DNA from: Flavobacterium noncentrifugens
GTDB taxonomy: Bacteria > Bacteroidota > Bacteroidia > Flavobacteriales > Flavobacteriaceae
Assembly: GCF_900100375.1 (NCBI RefSeq)
Contig: NZ_FNEZ01000003.1
Coordinates: 468,183 to 532,182 of the forward strand
DNA length: 64,000 nt
Reading direction: 5' to 3'
This document shows, one piece after another, positions 20,150 to 28,380 of the stretch. The translations under genes and the position numbers were made by a program. Below the pieces are notes generated by a model that was not told the origin of the DNA, ran no database searches, and worked only from the letters and a program-made list of their open reading frames with translations. Numbering within the stretch: the first letter of the stretch is position 1; every line of letters starts with the position of its first letter.

Positions 20150-21268
20150 ATGAAAAGAAGCTTTTTTCTATTGTTGCTGACTTTTGCAACATTGATTTCC
20201 TGCAAGGAAGAACACAGCAATTTGCCCGACGGCTTATATGCTGAAATTGAAACCAACAAAGGCAATATCATTACCCAATTGGAATTTGAAAAAACACCGA
20301 TTACCGTAGCCAATTTTGTTAGCCTTGCCGAAGGAAAAAACACATTTGTAAACGCGGAATATAAAGGCAAACCCTTTTTCGACGGACTCAAATGGCACCG
20401 CGTGATCAAGGATTTTATGATTCAGGGTGGCGATCCTTTAGGCAACGGATCGGGCGATACCGGTTATAAATTCAAAGATGAATTCACTGATTTAAAACAT
20501 GACAAACCTGGCGTAATGTCAATGGCAAACGGCGGGCCAGGAACAAACAGCAGCCAGTTTTTTATTACGCATGTTCCAACACCGTGGCTTGATGGAAAGC
20601 ACACGATTTTCGGTCATGTTGTTGAAGGAATGGATATCGTAAATAATATCGAACAGAATGACGGCATTCTTTCTGTAAAAATCATCCGCAAAGGTGATGC
20701 TGCGAAAAAATTCGACGCTGTAAAAATCTTTACCGATTTCTTTAAAAATGAAGCTGAAGCCCAAAAGAAACAGGCGATCACCGATGGGGAAAATAAAGCA
20801 AAATATGACGCCCAATATAAAGTTGTAAAAGAGCAAAGAGTGGCGTCAATTGCCGAATTACGCAAAACTGCAACCAAAACAAAAAGCGGGCTTGCCTATA
20901 AAATCATCAAAAAAGGAAGCGGTAAAAAACCGGCAGCCGGTGCACCAATTTACATTCATTATGCTGGTTTCCTTGAAGATGGAAGTTTGTTTGACACCAG
21001 TATCGAAAGTGTTGCCAAGATATTTGGGAAATTCGACCAAAGAAGAGCCGATGCACAGCAATACCTGCCAATTCCGTGGCAAGCTGGCAAAAAAGACGGC
21101 ATGATCCCCGGATTTATCGAAGGCATCGAACAATTATCTTATGGCGATAAAGCGATCATATTCATCCCTTCGAATTTGGCTTATGGCGCTCAGGGCGCAG
21201 GTGGCGTAATTCCGCCAAATGCAAATATTGTATTTGAGATTGAGCTTTTTGAAAATCAAAACAATTAA
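20150..21268 (+). CDS. Lipoprotein cyclophilin-FKBP fusion peptidyl-prolyl isomerase
   Basis: The 372-residue lipoprotein (lipobox FATLISCKE, Cys at about residue 17) joins two unrelated isomerase folds. A cyclophilin domain occupies about residues 28-190 (FFDGLKWHRVIKDFMIQGGD, GPGTNSSQFFITHVPTPWLDGKHTIFG, split by a short gap). A charged helical linker of about 55 residues follows, then an FKBP domain at about 245-372 (IYIHYAGFLEDGSLFDTS, SNLAYGAQGAGGVIPPNANI). Key catalytic Arg and Phe positions of both folds are kept. It is next to gldI and probably acts in the periplasm or at the outer-membrane inner leaflet. Confidence 0.93.
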   Translation: MKRSFFLLLLTFATLISCKEEHSNLPDGLYAEIETNKGNIITQLEFEKTPITVANFVSLAEGKNTFVNAEYKGKPFFDGLKWHRVIKDFMIQGGDPLGNGSGDTGYKFKDEFTDLKHDKPGVMSMANGGPGTNSSQFFITHVPTPWLDGKHTIFGHVVEGMDIVNNIEQNDGILSVKIIRKGDAAKKFDAVKIFTDFFKNEAEAQKKQAITDGENKAKYDAQYKVVKEQRVASIAELRKTATKTKSGLAYKIIKKGSGKKPAAGAPIYIHYAGFLEDGSLFDTSIESVAKIFGKFDQRRADAQQYLPIPWQAGKKDGMIPGFIEGIEQLSYGDKAIIFIPSNLAYGAQGAGGVIPPNANIVFEIELFENQNN

Positions 21269-21306
21269 TAATTTCATGGATTGGTTTTAATCGAAATAGC
21301 CAAATT

Positions 21307-21339
21307 TATTAATTATTCATTATTAACTATTAATTAAAA
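21307..21339. repeat. Short-period AT-rich stretch
   Basis: ATTAATTATTCATTATTAAC-like units repeat with about 7-8 bp spacing between the two isomerase fusion genes. It resembles the low-complexity stretches at 11191-11223 and 30088-30125. Confidence 0.35.
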
Positions 21340-21340
21340 T

Positions 21341-21409
21341 ATGGGGACTAAACCTGAAAATCCCTGCAATTGCGAAGTGAGTAAGGAGTTTTTTAATCAA
21401 AAAAAATGA
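21341..21409 (+). CDS. Possible 22-residue ORF coupled to the second isomerase gene
   Basis: ATG at 21341 opens 22 codons (MGTKPENPCNCEVSKEFFNQ then KK) and the TGA overlaps the ATG of the next gene as ATGA. The peptide is hydrophilic with a CNC motif and no signal sequence. The ATGA overlap suggests translational coupling. It could be a genuine micropeptide, a leader peptide or chance; nothing else supports coding. Confidence 0.35.
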   Translation: MGTKPENPCNCEVSKEFFNQKK

Positions 21410-22659
21410 AAATTAAAGTTATCGCTTTATTGTTTTTGGGAATGATGTCTGGATTTGCCCAAACGACCAAAAAACCGGCTTCTAAGAAAGTAGCGCCTAT
21501 AGTCGGAACTAAAAAAGCAACGCCAAACACAGCGGCTTCAAATGAAGGTATTTTTGCAGAATTTGAAACTTCAAAAGGGAAAATTACCGTACAATTGGAA
21601 TACAAAAAAGCACCGGTAACGGTTGGAAACTTTATCTCTTTGGCCGAAGGCACGAATACTTTTGTAAGCGATGCAAAGTTTAAGGGAAAACCTTTTTACG
21701 ACGGATTGAAATTCCACCGTGTCATTAAAGATTTCATGATACAAGGCGGCGATCCGGCTGGAAATGGTTCTGGCGGACCGGGCTATGGCTTTAAAGACGA
21801 AATTGTCCCGGAATTTACATTTGATAAAGGCGGGATTTTGGCTATGGCCAATTCAGGCCCGGCTACAAACGGAAGTCAGTTTTTCATCACCCATAAAGAC
21901 ACACCTTGGTTGAATGGAAAACACACGATCTTTGGTTATGTGACTTCAGGTATGGACGTGGTGAATGCAATTGCTCAGGATGACGTCATCAAAAAACTTA
22001 CAATCGTAAGAAAAGGTGCCGATGCGAAAAAATTCGACGCTGCAAAAACCTTTACCGATTATTACGCCAACAAAGCTGACGACGATAAAAAGCAACAAGC
22101 GGTTCAGGCTGAAGCCAGAAAAAAACAGGAAGAAGCTGCCGCTGAAGCCAAAAGGGTTTATGACGAGAAATATGCACCGGTAAAAGCAGACAAACTAAAA
22201 TATCTAAACGGCTTGAAAGCGACTGCAACCACGGCCCCATCAGGATTGCAATACAAAGTCCTGAAACCAGGAAACGGAAAGAAAGCGGTTGACGGAACAA
22301 ATTTCTATGTCCATTATGCCGGTTATCTTGAAGACGGAACTTTGTTTGACAGCAGCTATGAAGAAGTGGCAAAAGCCTATGGAAAATATGACGCAAACCG
22401 CGCGGCACAAAATGGATACCAGCCGTTTCCTTTCCAGGCAGGCAAAAAAGACGGCCTGATCCCTGGATTTCTTGAAGGCTTGAGCGACATGACTTTCGGT
22501 GAGAAAAAAGTATTGTTCATTCCGGCTGCATTGGGTTATGGAGAACGTGGCGCTGGTGGCGTCATTCCACCGAACGCAAACATCATTTTCGAAGTGGAAA
22601 TGTTTGAAGCTTTGCCAACGCCTCCGGTTGGAGGACCAACATCTGACAAGAAAAAATAA
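21406..22659 (+). CDS. Periplasmic cyclophilin-FKBP fusion peptidyl-prolyl isomerase
   Basis: The 417-residue paralogue of the preceding gene has a signal peptide without a lipobox (MKIKVIALLFLGMMSGFAQ) and a Lys/Thr/Ala-rich N-terminal segment. The cyclophilin domain is at about residues 48-215 (FYDGLKFHRVIKDFMIQGGD, SGPATNGSQFFITHKDTPWL). An Ala/Lys/Glu coiled-coil-like linker (KQQAVQAEARKKQEEAAAEA) leads to an FKBP domain at about 285-405 (FYVHYAGYLEDGTLFDSS, GERGAGGVIPPNANIIFEV). It is probably a soluble periplasmic folding catalyst. A shared transcript with gldI is possible; a terminator follows at 22677. Confidence 0.93.
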   Translation: MKIKVIALLFLGMMSGFAQTTKKPASKKVAPIVGTKKATPNTAASNEGIFAEFETSKGKITVQLEYKKAPVTVGNFISLAEGTNTFVSDAKFKGKPFYDGLKFHRVIKDFMIQGGDPAGNGSGGPGYGFKDEIVPEFTFDKGGILAMANSGPATNGSQFFITHKDTPWLNGKHTIFGYVTSGMDVVNAIAQDDVIKKLTIVRKGADAKKFDAAKTFTDYYANKADDDKKQQAVQAEARKKQEEAAAEAKRVYDEKYAPVKADKLKYLNGLKATATTAPSGLQYKVLKPGNGKKAVDGTNFYVHYAGYLEDGTLFDSSYEEVAKAYGKYDANRAAQNGYQPFPFQAGKKDGLIPGFLEGLSDMTFGEKKVLFIPAALGYGERGAGGVIPPNANIIFEVEMFEALPTPPVGGPTSDKKK

Positions 22660-22676
22660 TAAAATCCATAATATAC

Positions 22677-22706
22677 AAAAGGGCTAATTTTCGTTAGCCC
22701 TTTTTT
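22677..22706. terminator. Bidirectional terminator between convergent genes
   Basis: AAAAGGGCTA and TTAGCCCTTTTTT form a stem with a 7-nt loop. It ends the isomerase transcript and, on the other strand, the 22712-23143 gene. Confidence 0.9.
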
Positions 22707-22711
22707 ATTGT

Positions 22712-23143
22712 TTAAAACTTCCAGTCGAGTTCGTCTTTGCTATTGATCACAGCGCCGAGTTCTACTTTAATGATCTGCCCGAATTCTGATTGCAGAATAA
22801 TCCAGTTTGCTTCATTGAAATGGTTTTCAGTCATGTCGAAATCTTCCTGTTCCCATGTTTTAAAACCTTTCGAAATCAATACTTCTTTGATTTCAGAAGG
22901 CTTGGCGCCGATGATTTTCTGATCCAGCAAAACCAGATCGGGATTTGATGAAATCAGATAACCGAGTTTAAAATCTTCATCTTCATAAAAAGTCAGGCGC
23001 AATTTATCCTGATTGTATACGTAAATCACATTCTGGTCGTCGTCTTTAAAATTTTTATCAGGTTTGCCGAAAATACCTTCGACATCTTTTTGCTTCATGC
23101 CGAAAATGAGTGGGCCAATGCCGAATTGTGGATTTATCTTCAT
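22712..23143 (-). CDS. Conserved cytoplasmic protein of unknown function
   Basis: The 143-residue protein begins MKINPQFGIGPLIFGMKQKD and shows GIFGKPDKNF, typical of small proteins whose N-terminal part resembles a SmpA/OmlA-like or immunity-type fold (GIGPLxFGMxxxDVxxIxGxPD). No catalytic motif is seen and there is no signal peptide. The start is set at 23143 because TAACTTTG (23155-23162) lies just upstream; the open frame further upstream overlaps the promoter and is not coding. Confidence 0.7.
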   Translation of the reverse strand: MKINPQFGIGPLIFGMKQKDVEGIFGKPDKNFKDDDQNVIYVYNQDKLRLTFYEDEDFKLGYLISSNPDLVLLDQKIIGAKPSEIKEVLISKGFKTWEQEDFDMTENHFNEANWIILQSEFGQIIKVELGAVINSKDELDWKF

Positions 23144-23154
23144 CTTTTTTTTTC

Positions 23155-23162
23155 CAAAGTTA
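23155..23162 (-). promoter_or_regulatory. -7 element TAACTTTG close to the start codon
   Basis: Exact TAnnTTTG on the minus strand with only 11 bp between its end and the ATG at 23143, so the transcript should have a leader of about 5-6 nt. Confidence 0.5.
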
Positions 23163-23294
23163 GAAATTATATGGCTAATGTACTTTTGCCTTAAAACTTT
23201 ATTTAAGTTTTTATTAACACCAAAAATAAAAACCAAGATCAGGATTTGAGCGTAACCATAAGTATATAAATCTATTAACCAACAATTTTTCACT

Positions 23295-26273
23295 ATGAAA
23301 CAACCAATTACTCTTACAAAAATTGTGTTGATTTTATTCCTCACAACAGGAATTTCAATGCAGGCACAAATCGTTTTTACCGGTGCTGATGATGGCTCAG
23401 CAGGCTCATTACGAAATCAGGTTGCCGCTGCAAGTGCCGGTTCCATTATCATCATTTCACCTTTAGTGACGACTATTACACTTGCCAACGGTGAAATTGC
23501 AATTGACAAATCTCTTGTCATTACAGGAAACGGTATTCTTAACACTACAATCAACGGTACGGCAAACGGACGGATTTTCAATGTTACCAACGGAAATGTG
23601 GTATTCAATGATTTGGAACTTACCAATGGAACTGCAGAAAATGGAGGTGCTATTTATGTTGCAAATGCGACTCTCGGAATCAACAACTCGAAAATCACCA
23701 ATTCGATTGCCAATGGAACTTCCGGAAGCGGCGGCGGAATTTATGTCGGATCTGGCGCCAATCTTACTGTTTTTAACACTACTATTTCCGGAAATCGGGC
23801 CAATCGCGCGGGTGGCGGAATCGAAACAGTAGCCGGAACCACGCTCACACTCACCAATGTTACTCTTGAATCAAATAATGCCGGCCTTCCGCCTGCTGTA
23901 GCGTCCCCGGGGAATGGTGGCGGATTGCATATTACCGGTGCCGCAACGGCAACCATCAACGGTGGTAATGTGCGGTTGAATATGGCGGCGGCTGAGGGCG
24001 GCGGATTGTGGAACGGAACCGGAACGATGACCATTGATGGGACTACAATCTCACAAAATACGGCATCAGGCGTAGCAGCTGATAATGGCGGTGGCGGGAT
24101 TTACAATCTGAATGGCGGAACAGTAAATATTTCAAATGCTACGATTTCTTCTAACATTGCTAACGGTACTTCCGGAAGTGGCGGCGGAATTCTGAATGAT
24201 GTAGGATCAACATTGGTTGTAACCGATTCACAAATCACTGGAAATACGTCAAACCGGGCTGGTGGCGGAATTGAAAATAATGCCGGAAATGTGACTTTAA
24301 CCAATGTCAGTTTAAACGAAAATACCACTTTTACCTCACCAGGAAATGGCGGTGGATTGCACGTTACTGCTGCCGGAACTACGACAGTAAACGGCGGAAC
24401 TGTAAATGCAAACAATGCTGGAGCGGAAGGTGGCGGTTTATGGAATGGAACCGGAACTATGACCATTGACGGAACGACAATTAACGCAAACAGGGCAACT
24501 GGCGCTTTAGCAGATCAGGGCGGTGGCGGAATTTACAATTTGAATGCCGGAACCTTGATCGTACGCAATGCAACCATCAGCAATAACATTGCAAACGGAA
24601 CTTTGGGAAGCGGTGGCGGAATTTTAAATGATGTTGGATCACAACTTACAGTGACCAATTCTTCCATTACCGGAAATATTGCGGTTCGCGCCGGAGCTGG
24701 AATCGAAGACAATTCGGGCACAAGCACGATTATTTTGACAGATGTGAACCTCAACAACAATTCGGTAACTGGCCCTCCTGGAAATGGCGGTGGGCTGCAC
24801 ATCACTGGTGGTGGAAGCGCAACCATTACACGCGGAACAGTTAGCAACAATACTGCGGCACTTGAAGGTGGTGGTTTGTGGAACGGATCCGGAACGATGA
24901 CCGTTACCAATACCACAATTAACGCCAACATTTCACAAGGAGCAGCTGCCGACGACGGTGGCGCAGGAATTTTTAATACTGCCGGAATATTAAACGTTAC
25001 GAATACAATTATCACAAATAATATCGCAAATGGATTAAGCGGAAGCGGCGGTGGAATTTTTAGCCTTGCCGGAACCGTAACCATTATGGATTCAGAACTG
25101 CGCTCGAATTCGGCAAACCGTGCTGGTGGCGCAATTGAAGTCGTTGCCGGAACACTTGCGATCACAAATTCAAGCCTGACCTTTAACGATGTGGATGGCG
25201 GAGCAGGAAATCCTAATCCAGGAAATGGCGGCGCACTTCATATTACAGGCGTGACTACCGCAAACATTTCGGGTTCATTTGTATCTGAAAATCTGGCAAG
25301 ACGAGAAGGCGGCGGATTGTGGAACCAAACCGGCAGCACAATGACTGTTAGCAATACTTCTGTAAATTCAAATAAAGCCAGCGGACCAGACGCAACCCAC
25401 GGCGGCGGCGGAATTTTTAATAACGGCGGAACTTTAATGCTAAACAATTCTACTATTGCAAATAACAAATCCCTTGGCGCTTCTGGAAATGGAGGCGGAA
25501 TCCATATAAAAACCGGATTAGCAACAGTATTACTCACGACTGTTTCGGGAAATACTGCTGCAAACAGCGGCGGAGGAATCTTTAACAATGCAGAATTGTC
25601 TGTAAATGCTGCAACCATTGCAAATAATACCGCAGCTACAGGAGGCGGAATTTCCAATACAAGCGTAGTTGTTCCTAATCTTAAAAACTCGATTGTTGCA
25701 ACCAATACAGCTGCTTTAGGTGCCGATTTATCAAACACTTTAGGCATTTACATTTCAAATGGATACAACCTTATCGGAAGTGACAATACCAATGTATTTG
25801 TTTCCGGAACCGGAGATGTCGAAGGCAGCAATCCGCTCTTAGCGCCTTTAACAGATAATGGCGGTTCAACTTTAACACACGCATTGCTGGCGGGAAGTCC
25901 GGCTTTGAACGCGGGAAATCCAACCGATTTATTTAATGATCAAACCGGAAATGCTGTATTTGGCGGAAGACGCGACATTGGTGCTTTTGAAGTCCAGTCG
26001 GTACTTGCAGCAGAAAACTTTGCATTTAAAAATTCAATGAAAAGCATCATTTATCCAAATCCGGCAACGAGCGGAAAAGTAAACATTAAGCTTACCTCGG
26101 ATTTTGGAAATGCAAACGGTAGAATCGTAGAGATCGGAACCGGAAAAATCGTTCAGCAATTCGTTGCAGAAAATACAACAGAAGTAAATACTTCAGCATT
26201 GTCAAGCGGCATGTACATCATTCATCTTACAGGCGATAATATCACAGAATCGCATAAGTTGATAATCAATTAA
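23295..26273 (+). CDS. T9SS-secreted right-handed beta-helix protein
   Basis: The 992-residue protein has a signal peptide (MKQPITLTKIVLILFLTTGISMQAQ) and then about 800 residues of parallel beta-helix rungs (GGGIYxxxGTLTVxNTTISxNxA). These are organised in about five long tandem units of 433-450 bp, marked by NGTSGSGGGI at about 23715, 24165, 24598, 25032 and 25475. A choice-of-anchor-Q-like segment follows (NPLLAPLTDNGGSTLTHALL, GRRDIGAFEVQ). A type A T9SS sorting domain ends the protein (IIYPNPATSGKVNIKL...HKLIIN). It is probably a large surface adhesin or polysaccharide-binding protein; no lyase catalytic residues were recognised. Confidence 0.93.
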   Translation: MKQPITLTKIVLILFLTTGISMQAQIVFTGADDGSAGSLRNQVAAASAGSIIIISPLVTTITLANGEIAIDKSLVITGNGILNTTINGTANGRIFNVTNGNVVFNDLELTNGTAENGGAIYVANATLGINNSKITNSIANGTSGSGGGIYVGSGANLTVFNTTISGNRANRAGGGIETVAGTTLTLTNVTLESNNAGLPPAVASPGNGGGLHITGAATATINGGNVRLNMAAAEGGGLWNGTGTMTIDGTTISQNTASGVAADNGGGGIYNLNGGTVNISNATISSNIANGTSGSGGGILNDVGSTLVVTDSQITGNTSNRAGGGIENNAGNVTLTNVSLNENTTFTSPGNGGGLHVTAAGTTTVNGGTVNANNAGAEGGGLWNGTGTMTIDGTTINANRATGALADQGGGGIYNLNAGTLIVRNATISNNIANGTLGSGGGILNDVGSQLTVTNSSITGNIAVRAGAGIEDNSGTSTIILTDVNLNNNSVTGPPGNGGGLHITGGGSATITRGTVSNNTAALEGGGLWNGSGTMTVTNTTINANISQGAAADDGGAGIFNTAGILNVTNTIITNNIANGLSGSGGGIFSLAGTVTIMDSELRSNSANRAGGAIEVVAGTLAITNSSLTFNDVDGGAGNPNPGNGGALHITGVTTANISGSFVSENLARREGGGLWNQTGSTMTVSNTSVNSNKASGPDATHGGGGIFNNGGTLMLNNSTIANNKSLGASGNGGGIHIKTGLATVLLTTVSGNTAANSGGGIFNNAELSVNAATIANNTAATGGGISNTSVVVPNLKNSIVATNTAALGADLSNTLGIYISNGYNLIGSDNTNVFVSGTGDVEGSNPLLAPLTDNGGSTLTHALLAGSPALNAGNPTDLFNDQTGNAVFGGRRDIGAFEVQSVLAAENFAFKNSMKSIIYPNPATSGKVNIKLTSDFGNANGRIVEIGTGKIVQQFVAENTTEVNTSALSSGMYIIHLTGDNITESHKLIIN

Positions 26274-26295
26274 GAAAGTGTTTTTTGTTTAGAAT

Positions 26296-26329
26296 AAAAA
26301 GCTCTTGTATTTTATGCAGGAGCTTTTTT
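26296..26329. terminator. Bidirectional terminator between the beta-helix gene and the GNAT gene
   Basis: AAAAAGCTC and GAGCTTTTT pair around a 15-nt loop, with A and T tracts on the outer sides. It overlaps the last bases of the GNAT stop codon. Confidence 0.85.
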
Positions 26330-26924
26330 AATGCAGTTTGCTTTTCAGATTTTCCTTTACAGAATCAATCCATTCGCTTTTTAAAATACTAAGAACAATG
26401 CTGTCCCTTCTGACATCACTTTCAAAAGTCGGCATGTTGCTTCTTAAAATTCCGTCGACTTTGCAACCGATGCTTTTCATCGCAGCAACACTTTTTGCAT
26501 TGTTTGCATCAGCGCGAAATTCCACACGCTCCATTCCGAGTATTTCAAAGGCAAATTCCAGCAGCAAATATTTGCAATGTTTGTTCAAGCTGGTTCCCTG
26601 AAAATTTTTTCCATACCAGGTATAACCCAATTGCAGTGTTTTAAATGCAAAATTAATGTCGTAAAAACGCGTGCTTCCGGCGTAATGATTCGTTTTTTTA
26701 TCGAAAACAATAAATGGGAATTCCGTTTTGTTTTCTTTTGCTTTCAGCGCAATGTCGATATAGTTTTCAAGATTTTCTTTTCCGTTAGCGCGAACCAATG
26801 AATAAAACCAGGTATCGGGCTCATTTATTGAAAAATACAGCAAGTGATCAACATCTGATTTTTCCAGTGGTCGAAGCAAAACACGCCCGTCTTCAAGAAT
26901 TTGATTTGGATTGATTTCCATCAT
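26328..26924 (-). CDS. GNAT family N-acetyltransferase
   Basis: The 198-residue protein (MMEINPNQILEDGRVLLRPL) is of the RimJ/RimL type. It has an N-terminal LRPLEKSDVDHLLYF, a core LGYTWYGKNFQGTSLNKHCK that replaces the usual Arg-Gly acetyl-CoA loop with a variant common in this subfamily, and RVEFRADANNAKSVAAMKSI, the typical C-terminal Asn-Ser motif. The substrate is unknown. ATGs at 26924 and 26921 are both possible. The gene begins 4 bp after the purM stop and is probably co-transcribed with it. Confidence 0.9.
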   Translation of the reverse strand: MMEINPNQILEDGRVLLRPLEKSDVDHLLYFSINEPDTWFYSLVRANGKENLENYIDIALKAKENKTEFPFIVFDKKTNHYAGSTRFYDINFAFKTLQLGYTWYGKNFQGTSLNKHCKYLLLEFAFEILGMERVEFRADANNAKSVAAMKSIGCKVDGILRSNMPTFESDVRRDSIVLSILKSEWIDSVKENLKSKLH

Positions 26925-26928
26925 CAGA

Positions 26929-28107
26929 CTAATATTCGAAAGTTCCGTATTCGCTTGCAATCGTCAACTTTTTTGAATCCGAAGCTTCTACCCGACCGAC
27001 AATCTGCGCGGCAACGCCAAACGATTCTGAAATCGAGATAATATTTTTCGCCACATTTTCAGGAACATACAATTCCATTCGGTGCCCGCAGTTAAAAACC
27101 TGGTACATTTCCTTCCAGTCGGTTTTCGATTGCTTCTGGATCAGCTTAAACAAAGGCGGAACCGGAAATAAATTGTCTTTAATTACGTGAACGGCATCCA
27201 CAAAATGCAATACTTTTGTCTGCGCGCCACCGCTGCAATGCACCATGCCGTGAATGTCTTCCGAATTGTATTTTTCGAGTATTTTTTTGATGATCGGCGC
27301 ATAAGTCCGTGTTGGCGAAAGCACCAGTTTCCCCGCATCGATTGGCGAATTTTCAACCGAATCTGTCAATTTCACCTGTCCTGAATAAATCAGATCTTCC
27401 GGAACATGCGAATCAAAACTCTCAGGATATTTATCCGCCAGATATTTTCCAAAAACATCGTGCCGCGCCGAAGTCAGTCCGTTGCTTCCCATGCCGCCAT
27501 TATACGATTGCTCATAATTCGCCTGGCCAAAAGAAGCCAAACCAACAATTACATCACCCGGACGAATATTCGCATTGTCAATCACATCGCTGCGTTTCAT
27601 GCGCGCCGTCACCGTCGAATCGACAATGATTGTACGCACCAAATCGCCCACATCTGCAGTTTCGCCGCCCGTGGAATGAATTGTTATGCCGAAGGTTTTG
27701 AGTTCTGCAATCAATTCTTCGCTTCCGTTGATAATCGCTGAGATCACTTCACCCGGAATCAGGTTTTTATTTCTTCCAATGGTCGATGACAGCAAAATAT
27801 TATCGGTCGCGCCCACGCAAAGCAAATCGTCAATATTCATGATCAATGCGTCTTGGGCAATGCCTTTCCACACCGAAATATCGCCGGTTTCCTTCCAGTA
27901 CAGGTACGCCAAAGACGATTTCGTTCCCGCGCCGTCGGCATGCATGATCAGGCAATAATTGTCATCTCCGGTTAAATAATCGGGAACAATTTTGCAGAAA
28001 GCCTTTGAAAACAAACCTTTATCGATGTTTTTAATCGCGTTGTGCACATCTTCTTTCGACGCCGAAACGCCGCGCTGCGCATACCTTTTTGAAGTATCTG
28101 AACTCAT
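26929..28107 (-). CDS. purM: Phosphoribosylformylglycinamidine cyclo-ligase (AIR synthase), Bacteroidetes type
   Basis: The 392-residue protein catalyses the ATP-dependent cyclisation of FGAM to AIR in purine synthesis. N-terminal YAQRGVSASKEDVHNAI, HADGAGTKSSLAYLYW, NIDDLLCVGA and GGETADVGD are AIR-synthase motifs. It is longer than the E. coli enzyme (345) and belongs to the divergent Bacteroidetes branch. Some databases label it AIR synthase-related. It has a TATCTTTG -7 element and a CA-rich leader. The GNAT gene follows. Confidence 0.92.
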   Translation of the reverse strand: MSSDTSKRYAQRGVSASKEDVHNAIKNIDKGLFSKAFCKIVPDYLTGDDNYCLIMHADGAGTKSSLAYLYWKETGDISVWKGIAQDALIMNIDDLLCVGATDNILLSSTIGRNKNLIPGEVISAIINGSEELIAELKTFGITIHSTGGETADVGDLVRTIIVDSTVTARMKRSDVIDNANIRPGDVIVGLASFGQANYEQSYNGGMGSNGLTSARHDVFGKYLADKYPESFDSHVPEDLIYSGQVKLTDSVENSPIDAGKLVLSPTRTYAPIIKKILEKYNSEDIHGMVHCSGGAQTKVLHFVDAVHVIKDNLFPVPPLFKLIQKQSKTDWKEMYQVFNCGHRMELYVPENVAKNIISISESFGVAAQIVGRVEASDSKKLTIASEYGTFEY

Positions 28108-28138
28108 GTTGTTGTGTTGTAGTTGTCGCGCAAAGATA
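28108..28138 (-). promoter_or_regulatory. purM promoter -7 element and CA-rich leader
   Basis: TATCTTTG (28131-28138) is followed by a 23-nt leader rich in ACAAC (GACAACTACAACACAACAAC) directly before the ATG, with no Shine-Dalgarno sequence. A CTG at 28157-28159, 18 bp upstream, is the nearest match to the -33 TTG. Confidence 0.6.
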
Positions 28139-28200
28139 GCTAGAAATTTACGATTTCAGATTTTGGATTTGTGATTTATAGCTGTGATTTCCGAATTTAT

Positions 28201-28283
28201 TTTAGAAGCTGTTCCGGCTATTCGCTGCAATCTTTTACTTCGTAAACTCCGCAAAAGGATTTCCGCTGCTATCCGGGCTAGGG
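28201..28283 (-). repeat. Dispersed palindromic intergenic repeat, copy 2
   Basis: On the minus strand it reads GCCCTAGCCCGGATAGCAGC, then GGAAATCCTTTTGC, a short spacer, AAGATTGCAGCGAATAGCCG and ends AGCTTCTAAA. Its outer parts are inverted repeats of each other (GCTATCC type), so it can fold back. It lies between the divergent purM and phoD-like genes. Compare 6636-6743 and 56105-56205. Confidence 0.7.
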
Positions 28284-28380
28284 CATTTATATTCAAAAAA
28301 TATTTTTCAAAACCGGAACATTTTGAAATCATGTAAAACCAAAATCCTAAAAATTTGTACATTTATAAAAAACGCCATCC

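Noticed and set aside
22712..23344. 210-residue version of the 22712-23143 gene
   Set aside because: The extra 67 residues overlap the TAACTTTG promoter and the upstream region of the beta-helix gene.
23741..25747. A row of minus-strand reading frames (about 97 to 210 codons) with Pro-rich products
   Set aside because: They are antisense to the beta-helix gene and arise because its GGX-rich, stop-poor repeats leave the reverse frames open. They have no signal peptide, promoter or recognisable domain.
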